Shown here piece by piece: positions 1-7,700 of a stretch of DNA of 8,867 bases. The translations under genes were made by a program, and so were the position numbers. This stretch comes from CAZJUO01 sp964549245. Lineage in GTDB: Bacteria; Patescibacteriota; Patescibacteriia; UBA10025; JAHIVO01. The notes beneath the pieces are model-generated. The model made no database searches, was not told the origin of the DNA, and saw only the letters and a program-made list of their open reading frames with translations. The DNA lies in the NCBI GenBank assembly GCA_964549245.1, contig CAZJUO010000051.1, positions 1 to 8,867 of the forward strand. The letters are read 5' to 3'. Each line of letters opens with the position of its first letter. Within the stretch, counting starts at the first letter, position 1.

Positions 1-1849
1 TATTATATATTTTTATGTTACCGTCATAGGCATTGATCACAACTTTTACCGAATTTCTAATGTAATTTATTTTATTATACAAATATAGGTCATTAGACGA
101 TTTACTGCTTACTATTTCATTAATTAGTTCAGCATAGGGATAGGCATTACTGGTTGTGTAAGCGTCATAAATCCATTGTAAATTGCCCTGATCGTCTATA
201 ACTATGTAGGGATCGCCATCAAATGTAAGGAAGGGCAGAACCTTTTTTGCCCTATCGGTGATATTTCGGTGATATAGTATTTTACTGTCGGTATTTATAT
301 TACTGGAAAATAATATTTTACTTGAGCCGTATTTAGCGGCATAAATCAATTTTTTCCCAAAACTGTCCAAAGCTACGCCTCCAGCACCTTCATAATTTGC
401 AAACACATTTTCATCACCTGAAGGATAGTCGAATTCATTCTCTTTTGTGTTGACAAAAACATAATCAGATGACAGCTCGCCAAAATATATTTCAGGCTTT
501 TTCACTTGTATATCATCTATTGACGATGCGGGTGGTATATCTTTAATGAATAATAAAGGCAAACCCTCGTCAGTCACTTCATTAACCGGACCCATAGCCA
601 ATCCATAACCATGTGTAAAGACCAATCGCTGGTTAACAAAAGTAGCAGCTGGTAGACTGGCGCTATTCAGCTCACGAGGCGATATCATAGTTTGCCGGTA
701 TTCATCGTTTATGTAATATCGGTCATCATCTATTGAAATAAAATCATAATAAGTGCGAATTTCCTGAATTTGTCCGAACGTATCAAGTAGCGGTCTACGG
801 TCCCAAAGACGTATATTTTTTATGGTAGTTTGATTGTTTTCAATATCATCCGTTGTTAATTTTGTTTCTCCTGTCAAATCCCTTTTTTCTATGCGGTCTA
901 AATTGTAAGCGTGTTGCGTTGCTTCAATGTTTTGTTTAATATATTCACTTTCTTTACTTAACTCGTTGGGCAGGACAACCAGCTTTTGTATTATAATCGG
1001 ATAAATTACATACCCTCCAATTGCCACAACTAAAAAAAGACCAGCAAGCATGGCTAATAATTTTTTTCTTTTTTGAAATATATTGATAATCAGGCCTAAG
1101 GCAACTAGCATCGAAATACTTGATAATATCCAAAGAACCGGCAATTTTGCGTTGATATCTGTATAACTAGCGCCTGTAAAAGGCCCCGTATTTGAGTATA
1201 GCAGGCTGGATGTTCCTACGATATACAATTGGATTGATAATACAATAAAGAATAAGGATGCGAGTAGGAGCAGGTGTCGTTTTGCTTTTTTTGCAAAATC
1301 TAATTTTCTGGAAACTACTGAAATAAAACCGCTTATTATATACTGAAAAGCGCTCATAAGAAAACTTACTACCAAAACCCAAAACAGCCAACCAATAACC
1401 AGTTTTATAGCGGGAAGGATAAAAAAATAAAATGAAATGTCGCGGCCAAATAGCGCTTCTTCTATGCCAAATGAAGTATTATTAAGAAAAAGCAATATAG
1501 TTTCCCAGGAAGATGAAATGGCTAAAGCAGTAAAAATACTGATTATGGCCGCTATTGATAATTGTAAAGCTTTATGGAGTCTTAGTTTTGATAGCTTTTC
1601 ATGTATAACGTTATACACTGCACCTTCATTTCTTTTCCTTGAGATCAATATATTTATTGATAAAATTAAAAATGTAAGTACAAATGCCCCAGCTCCAATC
1701 AGCAGTTTCGCAGAAAGTACGGTGGTAAATATTCCTGCATAACCTTCTGAAGAAAACCACCAATAGTCTGTTAGCAAACTGATGGCGCTTGGTACCAAAA
1801 CAATAAGCAGAATTGCTAGCAGTACGATAATAAATTTATTTTTTTTCAT
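1..1849 (-). CDS. UPF0182 family membrane protein, 3' end cut off by window edge
   Basis: The frame is open without interruption from an ATG at 1849 to the window edge, giving 616 residues. UPF0182 proteins (COG1615) usually have about 900-1000, so roughly the last third is missing. About seven hydrophobic segments are visible (near residues 6-26, 39-71, 97-123, 139-172, 193-211, 237-254 and 263-284), followed by a large polar domain, as is usual for the family. Family-like stretches include FGRDISFYFFILP (134-146), GASYTD (226-231), IRTYYDF (364-370), FTHGYG (411-416), IYFGEL (454-459), FDGDPYIVID (543-552) and IYDAYTTSNAYPY (560-572). The molecular function of the family is unknown. No clear Shine-Dalgarno site precedes the start. 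It begins 21 bases after the trehalose synthase stop, so it is probably the last or a late gene of that operon; a role in envelope or osmotic stress is inference from position only. Confidence 0.9.
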   Translation of the reverse strand, partial: MKKNKFIIVLLAILLIVLVPSAISLLTDYWWFSSEGYAGIFTTVLSAKLLIGAGAFVLTFLILSINILISRKRNEGAVYNVIHEKLSKLRLHKALQLSIAAIISIFTALAISSSWETILLFLNNTSFGIEEALFGRDISFYFFILPAIKLVIGWLFWVLVVSFLMSAFQYIISGFISVVSRKLDFAKKAKRHLLLLASLFFIVLSIQLYIVGTSSLLYSNTGPFTGASYTDINAKLPVLWILSSISMLVALGLIINIFQKRKKLLAMLAGLFLVVAIGGYVIYPIIIQKLVVLPNELSKESEYIKQNIEATQHAYNLDRIEKRDLTGETKLTTDDIENNQTTIKNIRLWDRRPLLDTFGQIQEIRTYYDFISIDDDRYYINDEYRQTMISPRELNSASLPAATFVNQRLVFTHGYGLAMGPVNEVTDEGLPLLFIKDIPPASSIDDIQVKKPEIYFGELSSDYVFVNTKENEFDYPSGDENVFANYEGAGGVALDSFGKKLIYAAKYGSSKILFSSNINTDSKILYHRNITDRAKKVLPFLTFDGDPYIVIDDQGNLQWIYDAYTTSNAYPYAELINEIVSSKSSNDLYLYNKINYIRNSVKVVINAYDGNIKIYN

Positions 1850-1870
1850 GTGAGAGATAGTTAACCATTA

Positions 1871-3139
1871 TTAATAAGGATATTTTTTACCAATGTTAAA
1901 TTTGTGTTGTCTGGCTAAATAAAAATGAAATAGCTTCAAATAATCCAATACATGGCGTGTTATAAGGAAGTTTTTACGGACATGTTCTTTCCCCTGCTTG
2001 CCAAGCCTGTTTCTTAAATTTTTACTATTCATAATATTTAATACCGCTGATGTGGTTTCCTTAATGTTATTTACCAATAAACCTGTTTTATTGTGTATGA
2101 CCTGAAGCGGTATACCGCCAACACGGGATCCAATAACCGGCGTGCCTTTCCATAATGCTTCACTTACTGTTAAGGCAAAACCTTCTTTTAAAGATTTTTG
2201 CAGAACTACCGTGGATGCTCTTTGCAGCGCATTGACAGTCCGGTCATTATCTGAAACATTCATCAATACGGTGATGTCCTTATCGTTATTCACTTCTTTC
2301 ATTACGGCTCTATAAATTTCCGGCCCTTCTGGATCATCCGAGGCCATATTCCCTAGCAGTACCAATTGGCAATCTATTTTTTTCTTTACCTGTCGGTAAA
2401 CTCGCACTACACCTAGCGGGTCTTTCCATTTATCAAATCTGGATATTTGGGACATGATCGGTTTTCTCGTGCTGATACCTTTTCTTTTTAATAATACTGT
2501 TGCCTGATTCATTGACATATCTTGATTTTTTTCTGTCAGAGGATCAATAGAGGGATGTATGACTATTTGTTTTATATCAAATATGGATTTCTTATAACTC
2601 TCGGAGGATACAATCATGGCATCATATCGTTCAATAAAGGGTTTTAAAAATTTCATCAGTGATTGGTTTGGTTCTGACAGATCAGGATGGAACCTCCATA
2701 TCCAGGGTATTCTTTTTTTATAAAAATAAATTAATGGCAAAGGTTGAGGATCATGTACCACTACCAGGTCATGTACATCGAGATGGTTCATCAATGCATT
2801 ATTGAAATTAGTCTGCTGGTACAGAGATTTCATGCGTTTGTGTATGTTTATATCACCTCCCTGAAGAGCGTTATGGAAACTTTTTGTAATGCTAAAAAAA
2901 CTGTCCGACCCTTTCAATATACGCCAACCGGTTTTTATGCCCAAACTATTTAGCAATAAAACCAAACTATTTAAAATTTCTGCCACACCTCCTCCAGCGG
3001 GCGTGGAATTTACCATAACAATGTGCTCGCCTTGCAGTATCCCTGCGTAATGATATATCTCATTCAAGACGTCATTTTGAACTATACTGCGGTAATCTTC
3101 GATAGTACGTTTTACGGGTTCAAAAATATTTTCTTTCAT
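1871..3139 (-). CDS. treT: TreT-type trehalose synthase (GT4 glycosyltransferase)
   Basis: A 422-residue GT-B fold glycosyltransferase of family 4, close to the length of known TreT enzymes. These reversibly join NDP-glucose and glucose to form trehalose in the cytoplasm. Signatures in order: NSTPAGGGVAEIL (44-56), FFSITKSFHNALQG (81-94), HDPQP (129-133), WIWRFHPDLSEPN (146-158), HPSIDP (195-200), QISRFDKWKDPLG (231-243) with the likely phosphate-binding R234 and K239, and the E-x7-E pair E319/E327 inside a stretch ending EALWKG. GGIPLQV (341-347) and FLITRH (391-396) complete the pattern. The whole set matches TreT rather than generic GT4 mannosyl- or sucrose-type enzymes. The start is fixed by AAGGAG five bases upstream. 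The gene follows the MscS stop by two bases, so translation is probably coupled. Physiological direction (synthesis or breakdown) cannot be read from sequence; with no sugar transporter in view, synthesis as an osmolyte is favoured. Trehalose phosphorylase of the same clade is the main alternative. Confidence 0.88.
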   Translation of the reverse strand: MKENIFEPVKRTIEDYRSIVQNDVLNEIYHYAGILQGEHIVMVNSTPAGGGVAEILNSLVLLLNSLGIKTGWRILKGSDSFFSITKSFHNALQGGDINIHKRMKSLYQQTNFNNALMNHLDVHDLVVVHDPQPLPLIYFYKKRIPWIWRFHPDLSEPNQSLMKFLKPFIERYDAMIVSSESYKKSIFDIKQIVIHPSIDPLTEKNQDMSMNQATVLLKRKGISTRKPIMSQISRFDKWKDPLGVVRVYRQVKKKIDCQLVLLGNMASDDPEGPEIYRAVMKEVNNDKDITVLMNVSDNDRTVNALQRASTVVLQKSLKEGFALTVSEALWKGTPVIGSRVGGIPLQVIHNKTGLLVNNIKETTSAVLNIMNSKNLRNRLGKQGKEHVRKNFLITRHVLDYLKLFHFYLARQHKFNIGKKYPY

Positions 3140-3141
3140 AG

Positions 3142-3525
3142 CTACTCCTTTTTAAGATGTATTGTTTGTGTGGGATAAGCCATTTCGATATTTTCTTTTT
3201 CAAAGGCATAACGAATTTTTAAATTAATTTCCTGCTGCGCTGCCATATATTCGTTATAATCAGGAACTTCTACGTAATATGCTATTTCAAATACCAAGGC
3301 AGAATCGGCAAACTCTTTAAAGTGCGCCCTATCGAGGGTAACATTTTCTATATTTGAAAACGCTGTTTCTATCATATGAGGAATGCTTTTTAATTTTTCT
3401 GATGGGGTTTCGTACGTACAGCCGATAGTAAACACAATCCTCCTCTTTTTCATTTTCTTGAAATTTTGAATTTTGGCGGTAGTTAGTTCTTTATTCGATA
3501 TAATAATTTCCTCCCCTTGCAGAGC
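3142..3525 (-). pseudogene. MscS-family channel, C-terminal part, out of frame with its N-terminal part
   Basis: Read from 3525 this frame gives 127 residues beginning ALQGEEIIISNKEL, which is the MscS continuation (normally 'TTRLK-x-LxGEEIIISNxxL') of the preceding entry. The remainder, from MKKRRIVF, is the cytoplasmic alpha/beta vestibule domain (R-x-V-F-T-I-G-C-x-Y-E-T, then a ferredoxin-like stretch with FEIAYYVEVPDYNEYM) and ends at TAG 3142. The methionine at 3453 is an internal residue of the family alignment and has no ribosome binding site, so a separate 103-residue protein is unlikely. The reading frame is otherwise undamaged, which argues for a recent event or a sequence error rather than old decay. 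Its last codons contain the AAGGAG that serves the downstream trehalose synthase. Confidence 0.85.
3145..3150 (-). promoter_or_regulatory. Shine-Dalgarno site AAGGAG of treT
   Basis: AAGGAG sits inside the last two sense codons of the MscS gene (AAG GAG, then TAG), five bases before the treT ATG. It is one of only two clear ribosome binding sites in the window, and its placement suggests translational coupling of channel and enzyme. Confidence 0.8.
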
Positions 3526-4187
3526 TTTAACCGCGTTGTCTTTATGCCGATCTTTTCTACGGTTCCCATTTTATCACCAACGATGATAAAGTCTCCGACA
3601 ATGAATGGGCGATCAAAATGTATGGCAAATGAACTAAAGAGATCACTAAGTATATTTTGCAGCGCCAGAGCTACTGCAATGCCACCTATCCCCAATCCCG
3701 CAATCAATGAGGTAATATCTATGCCCAAATTGGACAGCAACAACAGTAACCCCAAAGACCAAATGACGATTTTTATAATTATTTTTATGGCGCTAAAAGC
3801 AGACTTGCTTCCTCGCGCATCATCTTCATCAACCTTTTTCTCAAATATTCTACTAATAAGAATTTGAGCGGCTTTGGTTGCAATAACAATAATCCAGACA
3901 ATAACAATTACACTTATTATTTTTACAGCTAAATCAGGTAAGTTTAATGTTTGTATACCGATATACAGTGCAATAAAAAAGTATAAAGGCGGCTTGATTT
4001 GAGTGATAATATCAATGATAATATCATCAATTTCATTTTTTGTTTTACCGGCAAGTTTTTTTAATTTATTCAAAATTATTTTTTGAAATATCAAGAAGGC
4101 AATAGTCAAGCCGATAGTAATTGCTAAAGCTATTATCCACTCTTGGTATGTATTATTCCAAATAATTTTTTCTAAAAAATCACTCAT
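3483..4187 (-). CDS. MscS-family mechanosensitive channel, N-terminal part, cut short by a frameshift
   Basis: This encodes the membrane and upper beta domains of a small-conductance mechanosensitive channel. Hydrophobic segments lie near residues 17-37, 66-80, 88-108 and 131-154. The pore helix follows (157-189), with the Gly/Ala-rich GLGIGGIAVALALQNIL (164-180), then the beta-domain signature RPFIVGDFIIVGDKMGTVEKIGIKTTRLK (193-221, given by its ends RPFIVGDF and IGIKTTRLK). After K221 the frame turns into an unrelated 13-residue tail (LCKGRK...) and stops at TAA. The expected continuation lies one frame away in the next entry. Restoring one base would give a 348-residue protein, a normal length for the family. 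The start ATG lies 19 bases after the upstream small gene and has no Shine-Dalgarno site. Such channels open when membrane tension rises and release small solutes on hypo-osmotic shock. Confidence 0.85.
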   Translation of the reverse strand: MSDFLEKIIWNNTYQEWIIALAITIGLTIAFLIFQKIILNKLKKLAGKTKNEIDDIIIDIITQIKPPLYFFIALYIGIQTLNLPDLAVKIISVIVIVWIIVIATKAAQILISRIFEKKVDEDDARGSKSAFSAIKIIIKIVIWSLGLLLLLSNLGIDITSLIAGLGIGGIAVALALQNILSDLFSSFAIHFDRPFIVGDFIIVGDKMGTVEKIGIKTTRLKLCKGRKLLYRIKN

Positions 4188-4206
4188 AACAATTGTACAT
4201 TAATTT

Positions 4207-4470
4207 TTATATAATTTTCTTTTTATATACTATCCCCCACCATATTCTTCCGATAGCATAACCACCCGCGATACCTACAACCAATAAGGTGTACTGTAAT
4301 ACCGGATGCAAGGCGCAAGAGCCAAGCCCAAAATGATGATACCAGCGTATTTGATTCCCAGATTCTACAGCCAAACGCAAGTAGGTAAACTCTACGATAG
4401 CATGTATCAAATAGCTCGCAATAATCCCAAGTATACATGATAAAATGACATAAACAGTACGTTTTTTCAT
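4207..4470 (-). CDS. Small two-helix membrane protein, function unknown
   Basis: An 87-residue protein with two predicted membrane helices (about 5-28 and 59-79) joined by a polar loop containing WYHHFGLGSCALHP (43-56). The second helix carries GGYAIGRIWW (69-78), followed by a basic tail VYKKKII. I do not assign a function. The 'C-x-L-H/P-P ... GGxxxGxxWWxxVY' layout resembles uncharacterised small membrane proteins that I recall from candidate-phyla bacterial genomes, which is weak, memory-based support. It is the first gene of the leftward operon, 19 bases before the MscS start. No Shine-Dalgarno site precedes the ATG, and the promoter places the transcript start at or beside it, so it is probably read from a leaderless mRNA. 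A second frame covering 4223-4438 is a shadow of this one. Confidence 0.72.
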   Translation of the reverse strand: MKKRTVYVILSCILGIIASYLIHAIVEFTYLRLAVESGNQIRWYHHFGLGSCALHPVLQYTLLVVGIAGGYAIGRIWWGIVYKKKII

Positions 4471-4476
4471 TACTGT

Positions 4477-4504
4477 ATTATAACATTTATCATATTATTA
4501 TCAA
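4477..4504 (-). promoter_or_regulatory. Promoter of the small membrane protein-mscS-treT-UPF0182 operon, probably leaderless
   Basis: On the minus strand TTGATA (4504-4499) and a perfect TATAAT (4482-4477) are separated by 16 bases. The -10 box ends six bases before the ATG at 4470, so the predicted transcript start coincides with the first base of the start codon. Confidence 0.6.
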
Positions 4505-4507
4505 AAG

Positions 4508-4536
4508 TTGCTAACAATAATTATATTTATTATACT
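4508..4536 (+). promoter_or_regulatory. Possible rightward promoter for the intergenic hairpin RNA
   Basis: TTGCTA (4508-4513) and TATACT (4531-4536) are 17 bases apart; the match is four and five of six consensus bases. It lies back-to-back with the leftward operon promoter, whose -35 box ends three bases away. The region is AT-rich, so a chance match is quite possible. Confidence 0.3.
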
Positions 4537-4540
4537 ATAG

Positions 4541-4647
4541 ACAGCACTTTCAATACTGATAGTGCGAACGAAATCAGTTATACTCCCAATTGGCGAGCAA
4601 GCTTGCCAATCAAGGCGGTCTGTATGTGAATTCCGACCGCCTTTTAT
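4541..4647 (+). ncRNA. Candidate structured small RNA of three tandem hairpins
   Basis: This stretch contains no plausible gene but three consecutive inverted repeats. Hairpin 1 (4544-4565) pairs GCACT/AGTGC, then TCA/TGA across one T-T mismatch, closing a four-base loop ATAC. Hairpin 2 (4589-4610) is a near-perfect palindrome with arms ATTGGC/GCCAAT extended inward by a G-T wobble. Hairpin 3 (4612-4643) pairs AAGGCGGTC/GACCGCCTT over nine bases with a 14-base loop and runs into TTTTATATATT. The plus orientation is favoured because only there does a T-rich tract follow the GC-rich stem, and because no rightward gene to the left would need a terminator here. No known RNA family was recognised. 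Alternatives are an interspersed palindromic repeat or protein-binding sites in the divergent control region. Confidence 0.35.
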
Positions 4648-4649
4648 AT
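4612..4649 (+). terminator. Terminator-like hairpin with T-rich tail
   Basis: A perfect nine-base stem AAGGCGGTC/GACCGCCTT with a 14-base loop is followed by TTTTATATATT on the plus strand. The T tract is short and broken, so termination may be weak. It would end any rightward transcript before the RND promoter at 4677. Confidence 0.5.
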
Positions 4650-4676
4650 ATTCCAAAATGCCCTTTTTATAACTAT

Positions 4677-4704
4677 TTGACCGTTTATATATAACTGGTA
4701 TAAT
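4677..4704 (+). promoter_or_regulatory. Promoter of the RND transporter gene
   Basis: TTGACC (4677-4682), 16-base spacer, perfect TATAAT (4699-4704), with the extended -10 motif TGG directly in front. The predicted start near 4711 gives a leader of about 24 bases without a Shine-Dalgarno site. Confidence 0.65.
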
Positions 4705-4734
4705 AAACGCCAATTAATTATTATGTAAACAATA

Positions 4735-7700
4735 ATGGAAAATAAGGAATTTTTTGTGCTTCGATGGGCACGTTTTTTTATTACCCGATACCGTATCAGC
4801 ATTATTATCATTATCGCAATTTTGATTGCCGGTATCTGGGGTGTCAGCAATAACCAACGACAGGATTTCCCCTCTATTAAGCTGAATTTTTTATTTGTCA
4901 CGGCAACGTATCCAGGCGCTTCTCCGGCTGATATCGAACAAGAAGTGGTTATTCCAATTGAAAAAACCGCTTCATCTTACGATGAAGTGGATTATGTGCA
5001 GTCAACCTCACAAAACAGCTTTGCCATGATTGAGGTATTTCTTAAAGATGTAAATGATTCAGATACGGTTGTATCAGAATTAACAAGTGATTTGTCTACC
5101 TTACAACTACCAAATGACGTTGAAACAAACATTCAAACCATAGATTCAACAGGGCCATCAATAGCATTTGGCATTGTTGGCTATAACGGACAAACTACCA
5201 ATGACTTGCTGCGATATGCAACTGAAATAAAACCACGGCTCGAATCAGCATCAGACGAAGTCAAATATATTGAAATAGCCCCCAGCGACGAATTTAAAAT
5301 TCAAATTACGCTTGATCTCGAAGCAATGACCAAAAGCGGGATTAGCTACGACCTAGTGAAAAATACTATACAATCACAAATCACTTCATTGCCAGGCGGC
5401 CAAGTTGAAACTGAAGAAGGAAGAAAAGAATCTATAACTATCAATGCGCCAGTTAAAACCATAGAAGACATCAAAAATATCCCTATTGGCAGAACCTCAC
5501 TTTCTGCCATCAGCTCAATTCAACGTTTGCCAAAAGACGACCAAACCGTCCACTATGTCGGCTTTGTAAAAGATGGAAATCCCCAAGCGAGAGAGTCTGT
5601 ATACTTGATGGCATACAAAAATCCAGATGGTGATATTATCACTATGTCGGAAGATTTACACGCAGAAATCGATCAAATAAAATCAGACGGTTTGTTACCC
5701 GATGATGTTGATATTGTTACTGGATACAATTTATCTCCATACATTGATGACCAAATTAGCACATTAATTACGAATGGATGGTACGGCCTCATTTTGATAT
5801 TAATTGTTTTACTCTTTTTTATTAATTTAAGAACATCAATTGTCGTAGCTTTGGCTATTCCTACGGTATTTTTGATCGGTTTGTTTGCCTTGACAGTATT
5901 TAATTTTACACTGAATATCCTTACTTTATTTGCCATGATACTGACACTTGGTATATTGGTCGATAATGCTATTGTCATAGCTGAAGGAATGGTACATGAA
6001 ATAGAAAAAGGAGCTTCAAAAAAAACAGCCGCTCTTACTTCAATTAAAAAATACGGATCAGCAGTTACCGCCGCCACATTAACAACCGTAGTTGTCTTCA
6101 TACCGGTAGCGAATATCGGCGGCATCATGGGTGAGTTTTTAAAATTTATTCCTTATACGATTATTATTATTGTATTAGCTTCATGGTTTGTGGCCATTTC
6201 TATAATACCACTTGCCGGCCGTTGGTTGCTTAAAGAGCAAACATACTCACAACGTAGGGAATCAAAATTAAAGGATTGGCAAAAAGCATTAGTTATACCG
6301 GCCATAATATTTTATGGGCAAAATTTCATCGATTGGTTGAGTATAAAATATCGGAATATGATGAATAAAATTTATTCTAAAATATCTTTAAAACTTCTGG
6401 TAATCGGTGTAGTTACAATTCTGTTGGGTATTAGTTTTGGATACTTTTTTCCAAAATTAGATTTCGAACAAATGCCTTCAAAAGATGGTGACACCATACA
6501 AGTAGATGTATCGTTCCCGTCAGGAACTCCTTTCCAGCAGCAAAAAGACGTATTTATTGAAGTTCATGACGCCATTGTAGAATTGCCGTACTTTCAAACA
6601 TTTTATACTTTTGGAAACACAGTCTGGGCCACTTTTGATCAACCCGTTGATCGTCCAGATGGCATGAAAATATCTGAAATTGTTGATACATATAATGCAA
6701 AATTGGATATTATCCGACAGGGCTTGGATAAAGATATTGTTATCACGCCACAAGCAAGCACCTATGGCCCTCCTTTAGATCAGTTTCAAATTGTTGTAAA
6801 CTTTTTAGGTACTGATACCGATACATTGGCTGCGGCCGCGGATGATCTTGAGGAGTGGTTATCTGATAAAAAGGGCATAAAAAAAGTGATGAATGGGCCG
6901 CGAGAATCATTGGTCCCGGCTATTGAGATCAACTTGGATCAAAATAAGCTTAGCCAAAGTGGTGTCAGCTCCTTATCCGCCGCTGGTACCGTCAATGCCG
7001 TATTTTCCCCTCAAAATATAGGCACTGTGTCTGTGAGAAGTGACGGGATTTCAGACGATGTTATAGTAAACTTTTCTGAAGCCTCGACTGATTCAGTTGA
7101 TGATTTAAGACAGCTGACCGTGCCCACATTAGCAGGAAATTCATTAGTTCAATTATCAGATGTGGCTTCTATTAAGAACGTCAATAATCCAATCAGCATT
7201 AAACGCCTTGAAAACAAACGCGTAGCAACTATAAGTATTGAGCTGGAGGAAGAAGTTGACAGCGCTGAACTAGATACACAAATTCGTAATTATCTAACTG
7301 ATCAAAAGCTAGCTTTACTAGGTTTAGAAAAAAACGCAGTAACCTATGGTGGCGAATTCTCTACTTTTGAAAGTGACTACAGCAAATTACAAATCGTTTT
7401 CTTATTGGCGATATTGGCTGTATATTTAATTTTGGTATATCAGTTTTATTCTTACTTGCAGCCCCTTTTAATCTTATTTGCTGTGCCTTTAGCGTTAATT
7501 GGAGTTTTTCCGGGATTAGTAGCAGTGAACAGTTCATTAAACATGATTTCAGGTCTTGGTATCATCGCTTTGGTAGGTATAGTCGTTAATGACGCGATCG
7601 TATTTATTGCTACCTATAATAGGTACAAAGAAGAGTACCCTGACGATACCGTGTACCAACGTTTAGCTAGAACGGGCCAAACTCGTTTTAAACCAATATT

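Noticed and set aside
255..275. Ten-base direct repeat TCGGTGATAT with period 11
   Set aside because: Only two copies, inside conserved coding sequence and out of phase with codons; most likely coincidence.
1167..1742. Open frames at 1167-1391 (minus) and 1437-1742 (plus)
   Set aside because: Both lie inside the continuous UPF0182 frame, whose translation shows clear family motifs over the same bases.
3524..3530. Programmed -1 ribosomal frameshifting in the MscS gene
   Set aside because: No X-XXY-YYZ heptamer fits the reading frame, and MscS channels are not known to need frameshifting; a mutation or sequence error is simpler.
4501..4713. 70-residue leftward open frame over the intergenic region
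   Set aside because: It starts inside the RND promoter, has no ribosome binding site, runs through all three hairpins and both promoter regions, and its composition is not protein-like.
4644..4901. 85-residue leftward open frame
   Set aside because: It overlaps the start of the RND gene antisense and covers its promoter; a shadow frame.
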